A stretch of DNA of 64,000 nt from an uncultured Clostridia bacterium (GCA_947631995.1 CANRNT010000002.1:48460-112459), one strand, 5' to 3'. Numbered from the stretch's first letter, positions 1 through 9,530 are shown. Notes: generated by a model from the letters alone, not told the origin. Program-made: numbers and translations.

Positions 1-1086
1 GACCCTCTTTGCAGATACGTCCTTGAAAGACTTGTAGGCTTTGGCGCGCCCGAAGAAATATTGTCGCGCGCAAAACCTCATATCGGTACGGACAAGCTGA
101 CAGGCATAGTGAAGAGCCTGCGCGAGAGGATAATTGAAGTCGGCGGAGAGGTGCATTTTGATACGCGTCTGGACGGCATTACTGTGTCTGACGGAAGAGT
201 AAAGTCAGTAAGATGTGTAGATAGCGGCGGAGATATCATGGATATAGAATGTTCATGCCTTGTTGCCGCAATAGGTCACAGCGCGCGTGATACGGCTGAA
301 ATGCTTATCAGAAGCGGCGTCGTGATAGAGCAGAAGCCGTTCGCGGTCGGGGTGAGGATAGAGCATAAGCAGTCGGCGGTGGACGAGAGCCTGTACGGGA
401 AATACGCGGGCGATGAAAGGCTTCCCAAGGGAGAGTATCAGATGTCATATACCCAAAAGGACGGGCAGAGCTGCTATACGTTCTGTATGTGCCCCGGAGG
501 AGTGGTAGTGCCTGCGGCGAGCGAGAGCGGCGGCGTGGTCGTGAACGGTATGAGCGAGTTTGCAAGAAGCGGCGAGAACGCAAATTCCGCATTGGTAACG
601 GCGGTCAACGCCAGCAGCTTTGGCAGCGGTATTCTGGACGGAATGGAATTTGCGCGAAAAATAGAGCGCCGAGCTTTCGCGGAAACGGGCGGATATTTTG
701 CCCCTGCAACATCGGTAAAGGGCTTTCTTGAAGGCAGACCGTCGCTTGACTGCTCCGTTTCACCGACATATGCGAGAGGCGTAAAAGCCGCGGACTTTGA
801 AAAAATATTTCCTTCCAATGTTACGGATATGCTCAAAAAAGGATTAAGCGTTTTTGCAAAAAGAATGAAGTGTTTCGGCGACGGCGGCGCATTGCTCACC
901 GCCCCCGAAACGCGGACGTCATCGCCGATACGGATAGTCAGGGGAGAGCGGCTGAACGCAGTCGGCATTGAAAACCTGTATCCCTGCGGAGAGGGAGCAG
1001 GTTATGCGGGCGGTATAACCTCCTCGGCGGTAGACGGAATAAAGACAGCTATCAGTATAGCGGAAAGCTTCGGCGCAATTGAATAA
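1..1086 (+). CDS. FAD-dependent dehydrogenase (COG2509-like), 5' end cut by window
   Basis: The reading frame is open from base 1, so the N-terminus, including the expected dinucleotide-binding GxGxxG motif, lies outside the window. What remains (about 361 residues) has the signature of the uncharacterised FAD-dependent dehydrogenase family COG2509: PHIGTDKL near the start, a substrate/FAD region with GGEVHF, and a C-terminal YPCGEGAGYAGGITSSA block that closes around the flavin. These enzymes are cytosolic flavoproteins of unknown substrate. A 13-bp hairpin follows the stop, so this is the last gene of its unit. The TTG at 61 is an internal codon and not a start. Family is confident, substrate unknown. 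Confidence 0.85.
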   Translation, partial: DPLCRYVLERLVGFGAPEEILSRAKPHIGTDKLTGIVKSLRERIIEVGGEVHFDTRLDGITVSDGRVKSVRCVDSGGDIMDIECSCLVAAIGHSARDTAEMLIRSGVVIEQKPFAVGVRIEHKQSAVDESLYGKYAGDERLPKGEYQMSYTQKDGQSCYTFCMCPGGVVVPAASESGGVVVNGMSEFARSGENANSALVTAVNASSFGSGILDGMEFARKIERRAFAETGGYFAPATSVKGFLEGRPSLDCSVSPTYARGVKAADFEKIFPSNVTDMLKKGLSVFAKRMKCFGDGGALLTAPETRTSSPIRIVRGERLNAVGIENLYPCGEGAGYAGGITSSAVDGIKTAISIAESFGAIE

Positions 1087-1128
1087 AAATCAACATTCGC
1101 AGATGGGTATACTTTGTTGACACGCAAA

Positions 1129-1159
1129 AGGCTCTGTGTTCGTGGTGAACGCAGAGCCT
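1129..1159. terminator. Hairpin terminator between convergent genes
   Basis: A 13-bp stem (AGGCTCTGTGTTC pairing with GAACGCAGAGCCT, one G-T pair) with a 5-base loop lies between the convergent FAD dehydrogenase and NlpC/P60 genes. T-rich sequence follows on the plus side. It probably ends both transcripts. Confidence 0.75.
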
Positions 1160-1183
1160 GCTTGTTATGTTTATAACGTTGTA

Positions 1184-2458
1184 TCAGTTTACAAGTCTTT
1201 TTATAACGACTATCCTGTCCTTCTGGTAAATGTGAGAAATAACTATTCCCGTTTCGGTGCTTTCAGCGTGTACCATCAGTCCGTTGCCTATGTACATGGA
1301 AACATGATAGATACTGCTGTAACTTCCGTAGCCGAAGAATATAAGGTCGCCCGGCTTCATTTCGTCATAGGATACCGCCGTTCCGTAATAAGCCTGTGAA
1401 GCTGCATAGTGCGGCAGATATATACCTATCTGCGCATAGCTGAGCATTACAAGACCCGAGCAGTCTGTTGCAGCGTACTGGCTTCCCGCAAAGACGTATC
1501 TTCCGCCTACCATTCCCTTTGCATAATCGAGCACCGTCTGAAGATCGCCGGTCGGTGAAACGGGTATCTCGCTGGGAGATACGCCGCTGTATCCGCCGTT
1601 GCCGCCTGAAGGAGGAACAACGGGAGCGCGGGTAGTGGTAGTAGTGGTAGTAGTGGTGAGCGTCTGCATTTCCTGACTTACCTGCGCCTGCTGCTGGGAA
1701 ACCTCGCCCCTCTGGTTTTCAAGATCGTTGATAAGCGAATCTATTTCCTGAGCGGCAGCCTCGTTTTCGGCTTTCAGCTTTTCAAGCTCTTCTCTGTCGC
1801 CGCGCAGCTGACTTAACTGCTCCGTGTAAGTTGACATTGTAGCGGTAAGATCCTGCTGCTCGCCCTCGAGCTTTGTTTCGGTATCCTGATACTGAGCTTT
1901 CAGATCGACAAGTCCGTTTATGATAGCGTCGTCATGCTCCGAAACTCTCTTGATAAGCTCCATTCTCATAAGCATATCATAAAAGTCGTCGCTTTCGAGC
2001 AGTACGGAGGCATACGAAGTGTTACCGGCTATGTACATAGCGCGAAGCCTTTGCTTATAGTCGCTTATGCCTGTGTCTATCTCAGTCTGAGTATCTTCGA
2101 GAGAGTCTTTAGTATTCCTGATCTCAAGATCAAGATCCGCTATCTGAAGAGCCAACTGATCGGTATACTCGTTAACGAGCTGTATCTTTTCTTCTATGAC
2201 TGCTATCTTTTCGTCAAGGGCTGCCTTTTTTTCTTTCAGACCCTCCAGCTCCGTCGAAGCGCTGTCTATCTGGGCGGTAAGCTCATCCTGCTGTTTTTGC
2301 AGCTCGTCCAGCTTCTGCTGATACTCAGCCATTGTCGGCGTGGCAAGAGAAGTTATCACCGTTTCTGAATTATTCATAAACAGCGTAGCAGAGCCGAGCG
2401 CTATAATTACCGCCAGAGCAGTCGCGAGTAGCTTTTTTACTGTTCTTTTAGTGTTCAT
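1184..2458 (-). CDS. Secreted NlpC/P60 peptidoglycan hydrolase with coiled-coil N-terminus
   Basis: 424 residues. A signal/anchor helix (residues 8-28) is followed by a long coiled coil (about 44-265), a run of nine threonines (268-276) acting as a linker, a Gly/Ser/Pro stretch, and an NlpC/P60 domain (about 305-424). Catalytic Cys333 sits in TDCSG, His385 in YHVSMYIG and a third polar residue is His397. This layout resembles CwlO/PcsB-type D,L-endopeptidases that are controlled by FtsEX or WalRK during growth. It is exported and cuts stem peptides in the cell wall. A perfect SigA promoter and WalR-like repeats lie upstream. A ribosome site AGAAAGG precedes the ATG. Confidence 0.9.
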   Translation of the reverse strand: MNTKRTVKKLLATALAVIIALGSATLFMNNSETVITSLATPTMAEYQQKLDELQKQQDELTAQIDSASTELEGLKEKKAALDEKIAVIEEKIQLVNEYTDQLALQIADLDLEIRNTKDSLEDTQTEIDTGISDYKQRLRAMYIAGNTSYASVLLESDDFYDMLMRMELIKRVSEHDDAIINGLVDLKAQYQDTETKLEGEQQDLTATMSTYTEQLSQLRGDREELEKLKAENEAAAQEIDSLINDLENQRGEVSQQQAQVSQEMQTLTTTTTTTTTRAPVVPPSGGNGGYSGVSPSEIPVSPTGDLQTVLDYAKGMVGGRYVFAGSQYAATDCSGLVMLSYAQIGIYLPHYAASQAYYGTAVSYDEMKPGDLIFFGYGSYSSIYHVSMYIGNGLMVHAESTETGIVISHIYQKDRIVVIKRLVN

Positions 2459-2544
2459 TATTGTCTACACAAGCCTTTCTGTTATCTGTACATTGTTTTT
2501 TCTTTCTATTATTACTATTGTTACTGTTGATAGTTTGTAATCAT

Positions 2545-2561
2545 TGTAACCGTTATGTAAC
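2545..2561 (+). promoter_or_regulatory. WalR-like operator (TGTAAC-N5-TGTAAC)
   Basis: Two TGTAAC hexamers separated by exactly 5 bases match the established WalR (YycF) box TGTWAH-N5-TGTWAH. A third half-site, TGTAAT, lies at 2536-2541 and another TGTAAC at 2618-2623. The box overlaps the predicted transcription start (about 2556) of the NlpC/P60 gene. WalR controls wall hydrolases of this type in other Firmicutes. The position near +1 would fit repression. No walRK genes are in the window. Confidence 0.6.
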
Positions 2562-2562
2562 A

Positions 2563-2591
2563 ATTATAACTCATTACATACAACTTGTCAA
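2563..2591 (-). promoter_or_regulatory. SigA promoter of the NlpC/P60 gene
   Basis: Read on the minus strand: TTGACA (2586-2591), 17-base spacer, TATAAT (2563-2568). It gives a leader of about 97 bases before the ATG at 2458. The divergent region 2459-2825 holds only this promoter, the WalR-like sites, the EAL-gene promoter and a small palindrome ACAAAG-aag-CTTTGT at 2657-2671. Confidence 0.85.
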
Positions 2592-2746
2592 GCGTGAGGC
2601 GGACATACACAGGCTTTTGTAACAATTCTTATGCAATTTTAACATTTTTTAAGTATACAAAGAAGCTTTGTTAGTGCATATATAACAACGATTTGAAATG
2701 ACGTTGGCTGCCGAAATACAATATTTAAGTATTTGAAAATGCCCTA

Positions 2747-2775
2747 TTGCATTTTTGCTGATATTGTGATATAAT
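2747..2775 (+). promoter_or_regulatory. Promoter of the EAL-domain gene
   Basis: TTGCAT (2747-2752), 17-base spacer, TATAAT (2770-2775) with an extended -10 TG (TGATATAAT). The start site would fall near 2782. Confidence 0.8.
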
Positions 2776-2825
2776 TACTGTGTGTTTTTTTGACATTCTA
2801 TGAAAGGAGCGGCGTCGTACTTATT

Positions 2826-4745
2826 ATGACTTATAACATCTATTTTGACATAGGCGCGTTGTGCGTCGGTATCATAATGCTGATAACCTTTTATTACAGA
2901 AAAACAGTCGCCTCGGTCAAGACGACGGTGTTCGAGTGGCTGCTCTGGGCAAACGCGGGAGCTGCGCTCATGGATATTTTAGCTGTTTTTTCAAATGCGT
3001 CGGCTTGCCCCATGATGATAAAATGGATAACGAATATGTGCTATTATGCGGTGCACAGCGCGACCTCGTTTTTCGGGGTGATGTATTTCATCATCATGGC
3101 TGAACCGCTCGTAAAGATGTCGTCGGCGAGAAAGGCGCAGCTTATAGCGCCGTTCGGCATACAGATAGTGCTTATAGCTTTCAACCCGATAATCAGGATA
3201 CTTTTCTACTTTGACGAGCAGGGTCAATATGTAAGAGGCCCGATGATGTGGTTTTGCTACGCCGTGACCATATACTATTTTATATATATGATAGTTTTCG
3301 TTATCCACCATAACGATTTCTTTGATAAGAATATGCGCTTTGTTATAATACTGTTTTCCGTGATGTATACAGTACCTATCGTGGTGCAGGTGCTGCGTCC
3401 GCAGCTTCTTATCGAGTGCTTTGCGGCAACGCTTTTTATACTCACTACCTTTGTGCTGTATCAAATGGAGGACAACAGCATAGACAATCAGACGAAGCTT
3501 TTGTCGTATCAGGCGTTTGAGAGCGACTGTAAAGCTTATATAGCGTCGAGCCTGAATTTTTCCGTGCTGATGATAAAGCTGCGCGACGCGAAGTTCATAA
3601 CGGACGCTTTCGGCAACCAGTTCTGCGTAAAGGTGTATCAGGCATTTGCAAATTACATCAGCCGTTTCGTCCGCTTCGGGAATGCGTACAGCCTGGGCGG
3701 AGGAGTTTTCGGTCTGTGCTTTGTCAATGAGAACGTCGACCCGAAAAACGTTCTGGAGAGCCTCAGCGAAAGAATGAAAGAGCCTTGGGGCTTCGAGGAG
3801 ATAACCACAAGACTGTCGGCGTCTATGTGTATAATAAGCTACCCTATGCACGCAAACGATTTTTCATCGTTTATGGAGCTTGCCGATAACGTTTTTTACA
3901 GGAGCGATTATAAGCCCGATGTCATATATGCCGACAATGTTGCGGTAAAGGACAGAAGAAGAAAAGCGGATATAGAACGCGCTATTTCGTCGGGGGACGT
4001 AAATAAGAGCATAGAGATCTTTTATCAGCCGATATATTCCAATAAGGAGAAACGCTTTGTCAGCGTTGAGGCTCTTGTAAGGCTGAGAGACCGCCTCATG
4101 GGCTATATCATGCCTGACGAGTTCATAACCATTGCCGAAAAGAGCGGCGCTATGATAAAGATAGGCGAGTATATTTTGGAGTCGGTGTGCAGATTTATAT
4201 CAAACAACGATCTGGACGTTTTCGGCATAAAGTATGTGACCGTCAATCTTTCGGTCATGCAGTGTATGCAGACGGATCTTGTAAACGAGGTAGCATCGCT
4301 GCTTCAGAAATATAACGTGCACCCGTCAAAGATATGCTTTGAGATATCCGAAATAGCGGCTGCCGATCCGCCAGACGTCATGGTGAATAATATCAAAGAG
4401 CTGAGAAGACTGGGAATAAGCTTTGCGCTCGACAATTACGGCACGGGTCAGTCGGGCTTGCAGCAGCTCACGATACTTCCCATAAGACTTATAAAATTCG
4501 ACGGCAGCTTTATAAAGCGCGCCATGACAAGCTCAAAGGACAGAACGCTTTTGCTCAGCTCGGTAAGTATGTCCAAGAGCATAAGGATAGAAACGGTGGC
4601 AGAGGGTATTGAGTCCGAGCAGATAGCCGAGCATATAAAGGAGTTCGGCTTTGACTACTGTCAGGGATTTTATTGCGCGCCTGTGTGCAGCGAAAGCGAT
4701 ATCATGGGCAAGCTCGTGGAGCTGAGCAAGCCGCCGCAGATATGA
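2826..4745 (+). CDS. Membrane GGDEF-like/EAL-domain protein, both domains with altered key residues
   Basis: 639 residues from the ATG at 2826, which has a GAAAGGAG ribosome site 16 bases upstream; an in-frame TTG at 2790 is possible but lies ahead of that site. The N-terminal 210 residues form six or seven membrane helices. A degenerate diguanylate-cyclase domain follows, with GGGVF (residues 291-295) where GGDEF should be, so it should not make c-di-GMP. The C-terminal EAL domain keeps E415 of EALVR, the EISE and VAEGIE motifs and the IKFD lysine, but the DD(F/Y)GTG metal motif reads D536-N537-YGTG. It may bind or sense c-di-GMP, or hydrolyse it weakly. The next gene is only 63 bases away and could be co-transcribed. 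Confidence 0.88.
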   Translation: MTYNIYFDIGALCVGIIMLITFYYRKTVASVKTTVFEWLLWANAGAALMDILAVFSNASACPMMIKWITNMCYYAVHSATSFFGVMYFIIMAEPLVKMSSARKAQLIAPFGIQIVLIAFNPIIRILFYFDEQGQYVRGPMMWFCYAVTIYYFIYMIVFVIHHNDFFDKNMRFVIILFSVMYTVPIVVQVLRPQLLIECFAATLFILTTFVLYQMEDNSIDNQTKLLSYQAFESDCKAYIASSLNFSVLMIKLRDAKFITDAFGNQFCVKVYQAFANYISRFVRFGNAYSLGGGVFGLCFVNENVDPKNVLESLSERMKEPWGFEEITTRLSASMCIISYPMHANDFSSFMELADNVFYRSDYKPDVIYADNVAVKDRRRKADIERAISSGDVNKSIEIFYQPIYSNKEKRFVSVEALVRLRDRLMGYIMPDEFITIAEKSGAMIKIGEYILESVCRFISNNDLDVFGIKYVTVNLSVMQCMQTDLVNEVASLLQKYNVHPSKICFEISEIAAADPPDVMVNNIKELRRLGISFALDNYGTGQSGLQQLTILPIRLIKFDGSFIKRAMTSSKDRTLLLSSVSMSKSIRIETVAEGIESEQIAEHIKEFGFDYCQGFYCAPVCSESDIMGKLVELSKPPQI

Positions 4746-4808
4746 CGGAGTAATACCTTTCTAAATTTCGGGACAGAATATATACAGCATTATATCGGAG
4801 GTAGCAGC

Positions 4809-7451
4809 ATGAAAGAATATCTTAAAAGCAGCGAAGCTGTGATAAATGAACTTGGCACGTCCGAGGGAGGACTGACGACCTCGCAGGCAGAGGAGCGCAG
4901 GGCAAAATACGGTCTCAACAAACTGAAAGAGGGCGAGAAAAAGTCGCTCATTCGCAGATTTTTAGAGCAGATAGCCGACCCGATGATAATCATACTTATC
5001 GTCGCGGCGGTGGTATCGGGCATAACTGCCGTATACGAGGGCGAAAGCTTTGCAGACGTCATAATAATAATGGCGGTCGTGATAATAAACGCCGTGCTTG
5101 GCGTTTTTCAGGAGAGCAAAGCCGAAAAGGCAATAGAAGCATTGCAGGAGATAGCGGCGGCTACTTCAAAGGTGCTGCGTGACGGCAAGCAGGTAACGCT
5201 GCGTAGTGAAGAGCTCGTGCCGGGCGATATCGTAATACTCGAAGCAGGCGACAGCGTACCTGCCGACGGACGAATTATAGAGTGCGCCAGCCTTAAAGTT
5301 GAGGAAGCCGCTCTCACGGGTGAGTCTTTGCCCGTAACAAAAGAGATAAACGCTCTGGAGAGCGCCGACGGCAAAGACGTGCCCTTGGGCGACAGAAAGA
5401 ACATGGTCTATATGGGCAGTACCGTTGTTTACGGCAGAGGCGCCGCAGTTATAACCGCAACGGGCATGGACACCGAAATGGGCAAGATAGCCGACGCTCT
5501 CACAAAGGCGCAGGACAACGACACTCCGCTGCAAATAAAGCTTGCGCAGCTATCTAAGATACTGACGTTTCTGGTGCTTGCGATATGCGTGATAATATTC
5601 GGCGTAAGCCTTATCAGGGCTGACAGCATTAACGGCGATGTTCTTATCGACACGTTCATGGTCGCTGTGAGCCTTGCGGTCGCTGCAATACCCGAGGGTC
5701 TTGCGGCGGTGGTAACGATAGTTTTGTCTATCGGCGTTACGAATATGTCAAAGAGAAACGCCGTTATCCGCAAGCTTACGGCTGTTGAAACTCTCGGCTG
5801 CGCGGAGATAATATGCTCCGATAAAACGGGTACTCTTACGCAAAATAAAATGACCGTCGTTGAGCATTACGGTGACGATGAAAAGCTTCTTGCAGAGGGT
5901 ATGTCGCTTTCCTCCGACGCAGACCTTGACGAGAACGGCGAGGCTATCGGTGAGCCTACCGAGTGCGCTCTGGTAAACTATGCAAACAAGCTCGGTCTGC
6001 CTAAAACAGAGAGAAAGAAAGCCATGCCGCGTATCGGTGAGGCACCGTTTGACTCCATGAGGAAGATGATGTCTACCGTACACCAAAGCGAGGACGGCAG
6101 TATTACGCAGTTTACAAAGGGTGCGCCCGATGAGATACTTCGCCGCTGCACCACCGCTTGGATAGGCGGCAAGGTGGTCGCTCTTACAGACGAGATAAGA
6201 AACGATATAATGTCTGCCAACAAAAACATGGCTGACAGGGCGCTGCGTGTGCTTGCGTGCGCTTTCAGAAAGTGGGATACACAGCCGCAAAGCTTTGAGG
6301 ACAAATATCTCGAGCAGGAGCTTTGCTTTATAGGTCTTACGGGAATGATAGACCCGATACGCCCCGAGGTAAAGGCCGCAATAGAAAGATGTCTCGGCGC
6401 GGGCATAAGACCCGTTATGATAACGGGCGACCACAAGGACACCGCTGTCGCAATAGCGAAAGACCTCGGCATAATAACGGACGCTTCGCAGGCCATAACA
6501 GGCGCGCAGCTCGATGAGATATCGGACGAAGACCTTGCCGAGAAGATAGAGCTTTACAGCGTGTACGCGCGCGTTCAGCCCGAGCATAAGGTTCGCATAG
6601 TCAAGGCATGGCAGCAAAAGCATAAAGTCACCGCTATGACAGGCGACGGCGTAAACGACGCGCCCTCTATAAAGAATGCTGACATCGGCATAGGCATGGG
6701 CATAACGGGCACGGACGTTACCAAAAACGTTGCCGATATGGTTCTTGCCGACGACAACTTTGCAACGATAATCTCCGCCGTTGAGGAGGGCAGGCGCATT
6801 TACGACAACATAAGAAAGTCTATTCAGTTTTTGCTTTCTTCAAACCTGTCGGAGGTGCTGTCAATATTCTTCTCGACTATGCTGGGATTTGTAATACTCA
6901 AACCCGTGCACCTGTTGTGGATAAACCTTATCACCGACTGCCTGCCTGCTCTGGCGCTTGGCATGGAGCGCGCCGAAAAGGACGTAATGAAACGCAAGCC
7001 GCGCCGCAGCGACGAGGGCATATTCTCGGGCGGACTGGGCGTAGACGTGCTTTTGCAGGGACTTTTGGTAACGATAATCACCATGGCGGCATACTTTGTA
7101 GGTCACTTCATGGAGAGCGGAGTGTGGGAGATAGCGCAGTCAAACGACGGCATGACAATGGCGTTCTTAGCCCTCTCAATGACAGAGGTTTTCCACTCGT
7201 TCAATATGCGGTCGCGCCGCAAGTCGATATTCAGCTTCAAGAAGCAAAACCCCATACTTTGGGCGGCTATGGCGCTGTCGCTCGTATGCACAACGGGAGT
7301 TATATACATTCCGTTTTTGCGCAATGCTTTCGGCTTTACCACAATAAGCCTCAAGGAATATTTCGTGGCTATGGCTCTTGCAGTTACTGTGATACCGATA
7401 ATCGAGCTTGTAAAACTCGTTCAGCGCGCGTCTTCCAGAAACAAAGGCTGA
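4809..7451 (+). CDS. Calcium-transporting P-type ATPase (type IIA)
   Basis: 880 residues. The order of P-type ATPase elements is complete: actuator TGES (from residue 170), phosphorylated D338 in DKTGTLT, nucleotide domain, and TGDGVND hinge (from residue 611). Ca2+ sites of the SERCA/PMCA class are recognisable: PEGL in M4, SSNLSEV in M5 and NLITD in M6. It therefore probably exports Ca2+ from the cytoplasm with ATP. A perfect GGAGGT site lies 6 bases before the ATG. No separate promoter was seen in the 63 bases after the EAL gene, so read-through is likely. A bidirectional terminator follows. Confidence 0.93.
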   Translation: MKEYLKSSEAVINELGTSEGGLTTSQAEERRAKYGLNKLKEGEKKSLIRRFLEQIADPMIIILIVAAVVSGITAVYEGESFADVIIIMAVVIINAVLGVFQESKAEKAIEALQEIAAATSKVLRDGKQVTLRSEELVPGDIVILEAGDSVPADGRIIECASLKVEEAALTGESLPVTKEINALESADGKDVPLGDRKNMVYMGSTVVYGRGAAVITATGMDTEMGKIADALTKAQDNDTPLQIKLAQLSKILTFLVLAICVIIFGVSLIRADSINGDVLIDTFMVAVSLAVAAIPEGLAAVVTIVLSIGVTNMSKRNAVIRKLTAVETLGCAEIICSDKTGTLTQNKMTVVEHYGDDEKLLAEGMSLSSDADLDENGEAIGEPTECALVNYANKLGLPKTERKKAMPRIGEAPFDSMRKMMSTVHQSEDGSITQFTKGAPDEILRRCTTAWIGGKVVALTDEIRNDIMSANKNMADRALRVLACAFRKWDTQPQSFEDKYLEQELCFIGLTGMIDPIRPEVKAAIERCLGAGIRPVMITGDHKDTAVAIAKDLGIITDASQAITGAQLDEISDEDLAEKIELYSVYARVQPEHKVRIVKAWQQKHKVTAMTGDGVNDAPSIKNADIGIGMGITGTDVTKNVADMVLADDNFATIISAVEEGRRIYDNIRKSIQFLLSSNLSEVLSIFFSTMLGFVILKPVHLLWINLITDCLPALALGMERAEKDVMKRKPRRSDEGIFSGGLGVDVLLQGLLVTIITMAAYFVGHFMESGVWEIAQSNDGMTMAFLALSMTEVFHSFNMRSRRKSIFSFKKQNPILWAAMALSLVCTTGVIYIPFLRNAFGFTTISLKEYFVAMALAVTVIPIIELVKLVQRASSRNKG

Positions 7452-7475
7452 AGCTAAACAACTTAATGTAAAAAA

Positions 7476-7503
7476 AGCGGGCGTCGTTTGTGCGATGTCC
7501 GCT
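7476..7503. terminator. Bidirectional terminator
   Basis: An 11-bp stem (AGCGGGCGTCG/CGATGTCCGCT, two G-T pairs) has seven A's on its left, which read as a T-run on the minus strand, and T-rich sequence on its right. It separates the convergent Ca2+-ATPase and fakA genes. Confidence 0.8.
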
Positions 7504-7527
7504 TTGCTGTGTTACATATGTTCTGAC

Positions 7528-9165
7528 CTATTCTACCGAAATAATGTAATAGTATACAGGCTGTCCGCCGTTGACAACGTTTATCTCCAGATCGGGATAC
7601 TTGTTTTGAAGCTGCGCCGCAAGTGCCTGCGCCATATCCTCGTTTACGTCCGCGCCGTATATTATGGTGATGAACGAGCTGTCCCCCTTGACGAGCTTCT
7701 TTGTAAGCTTGTAACCCGCCTTTGCCAAGTCCCTGTCGATAAACGAGAGCTTGCCGTTCTCAATGGCGAGTATCTCGCCTTTCTTTATGGCGTGTCCCTC
7801 AAACTCCGAGTCGCGCGCCGCGAAAGTGAGCTGACCCGTAGATACGTTGTTGAGAGCTTCCGTCATAGCGTTGCGGTTGGTAACGAAATCAGCGCTCGGG
7901 TCAAAAGCCAGCATAGCCGAAAGTCCCTGAGGTATCGTGCGCGTCTGCAAAACACACACCTGTCTGTCGCTGACCAGCTTTGCAGCTTGTTCCGCGGCCA
8001 TAATGATGTTCTTGTTGTTCGGCAGAACGAATACCGTCTTTGCGGGAGCGGAGCATATAGCTTCATATATGTCGTCCGTTGACGGGTTCATCGTCTGACC
8101 GCCGCTCACTATGCAGTCTACGCCTATATCGCGGAACATGCTTTCTATACCCGCACCCGCCGATACCGAAACGAAGCCGTAGTCATTTTCCGGCTGTGCA
8201 GGAACGAATACCTGCTTCGCGTCCTGCTTGCGCTGCTTGTGCTGCATTTTCATATTCTCTATCTTCGGAAGATTTATGCTTCCGAATTCCAGACCTTTTT
8301 GTATCGCCTTGCCCGGGTCGTTCGTGTGAACGTGTACCTTGATTATCTCGTCGTCGTCAACAACGACAACGCAGTCGCCTATGGTCTCAAGATAAGCTCT
8401 GAGCTTGCTTGCGTCGTCGCAGCCCTCTTCTTTTGTAATGAGCATTTCCGTGCAGTAGGTAAAGTTTATTACCTCGTCAAAGTCGCCGACTGTCGAAGCG
8501 AAGGTCTCAACGGTAACGGCTTTTTTCATTTCCGGATTTGCAGGCTGAACTATCTCGCCGCCCTTGAAAACACCCAGCATTGCTTCAAATATTATCAGCA
8601 AGCCCTTTCCGCCCGCGTCAACAACGCCTGCTTTTTTGAGAGCGGGGAGCTGGTCGGGCGTATTGTCAAGAGCCGTTTTGCATTCCTTGCATATCTCCTC
8701 CCAGAGCTGTACCTCGTCGGTAACGCTGCCCTCGAGCGACTTAGCCTTTTCATAGCCCATTCTCGCAACGGTAAGTATAGTGCCCTCCGTCGGGTTCATT
8801 ACCGCCTTATATGCGTTCTCTACACCCAATCCGAGAGCATTTGTCAGGTCGGCACAGTCTGCCTCTTTTTTGCCTGCAAGACCTTTTGCGAAGCCCCTGA
8901 ATATCAGCGACAGTATAACTCCCGAGTTTCCTCTCGCCCCTCTCAGCAAAGCCGACGCCGCCGACGCCGCTACCTCTGAAACGGTAACATCGTCGTGCAT
9001 TATTTTCAGTTCGGAAAGAGTATTGCCTATTGCCATCGACATATTTGTGCCCGTATCTCCGTCAGGAACGGGGAAAACGTTCAGCTCGTCTACGGATTTT
9101 TTGTTATTTGCTATGGAATGTGCGCCGCTGATGATCGCGTCACGAAGAAGCTTGCCGTTAATCAC
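7528..9165 (-). CDS. fakA: DAK2/FakA-like fatty acid kinase subunit (YloV family)
   Basis: 545 residues, the usual length of FakA/YloV. The N-terminal DAK2 nucleotide-binding domain carries VFPVPDGDTGTNM (residues about 30-42), whose aspartates hold Mg-ATP in dihydroxyacetone-kinase-type enzymes. A middle domain and a C-terminal DegV-like half follow. In characterised relatives FakA phosphorylates fatty acids carried by FakB (DegV family) so they enter phospholipid synthesis. No fakB is in the window. The start is a GTG with GGAGGA 8 bases upstream. It lies 17 bases after the Asp23 gene, the pairing (yloU-yloV) seen across Firmicutes, and shares its promoter. Confidence 0.88.
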   Translation of the reverse strand: MINGKLLRDAIISGAHSIANNKKSVDELNVFPVPDGDTGTNMSMAIGNTLSELKIMHDDVTVSEVAASAASALLRGARGNSGVILSLIFRGFAKGLAGKKEADCADLTNALGLGVENAYKAVMNPTEGTILTVARMGYEKAKSLEGSVTDEVQLWEEICKECKTALDNTPDQLPALKKAGVVDAGGKGLLIIFEAMLGVFKGGEIVQPANPEMKKAVTVETFASTVGDFDEVINFTYCTEMLITKEEGCDDASKLRAYLETIGDCVVVVDDDEIIKVHVHTNDPGKAIQKGLEFGSINLPKIENMKMQHKQRKQDAKQVFVPAQPENDYGFVSVSAGAGIESMFRDIGVDCIVSGGQTMNPSTDDIYEAICSAPAKTVFVLPNNKNIIMAAEQAAKLVSDRQVCVLQTRTIPQGLSAMLAFDPSADFVTNRNAMTEALNNVSTGQLTFAARDSEFEGHAIKKGEILAIENGKLSFIDRDLAKAGYKLTKKLVKGDSSFITIIYGADVNEDMAQALAAQLQNKYPDLEINVVNGGQPVYYYIISVE

Positions 9166-9182
9166 TATGGTATCCTCCTATT

Positions 9183-9530
9183 TTACGACTGCATAGCGTC
9201 CACAAAGACGTTTATCTTTGCGACCTCTATCCCGGCGCTCTCCTCTAAGGTAAAGCGCACCTTGTTGATGATACTGTCAACTATCGCGGTGATATTTACG
9301 CCGTATGCAACGGTTATATGCAGATCGACAGTAAGCTTATTGTTGTTCTGACGGACAGCGACGCCGTTCTGAGCGTTCTCGCTCCCCAGAAGCGAACATA
9401 TCCCCTGCACGGGAGAGCAACTGCTCAGCCCCGTAACTCCGAAGCAGCCGGAGGCGGTTTTAGCTATGAGTTTTTTCAGGTATCCCGATGAAAGCTCTAT
9501 GCAGCCAATGTGATTATTGACCTTTATCAT
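9183..9530 (-). CDS. Asp23/Gls24 family protein (YloU-like)
   Basis: 115 residues from the ATG at 9530, which has AAGGAG 8 bases upstream; the longer upstream reading overlaps the promoter. The sequence IKVNNHIGCIELSSGYLKKL and a later YGVNITAIVDSI are typical of Asp23/Gls24 proteins, small alkaline-stress or envelope-associated proteins found next to fakA (yloU-yloV). The exact function in this context is not established. It is the first gene of the two-gene unit. Confidence 0.85.
   Translation of the reverse strand: MIKVNNHIGCIELSSGYLKKLIAKTASGCFGVTGLSSCSPVQGICSLLGSENAQNGVAVRQNNNKLTVDLHITVAYGVNITAIVDSIINKVRFTLEESAGIEVAKINVFVDAMQS

Noticed and set aside
2790..2825. TTG at 2790 as start of the EAL protein
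   Set aside because: It lies upstream of the ribosome site GAAAGGAG; the ATG at 2826 follows that site.
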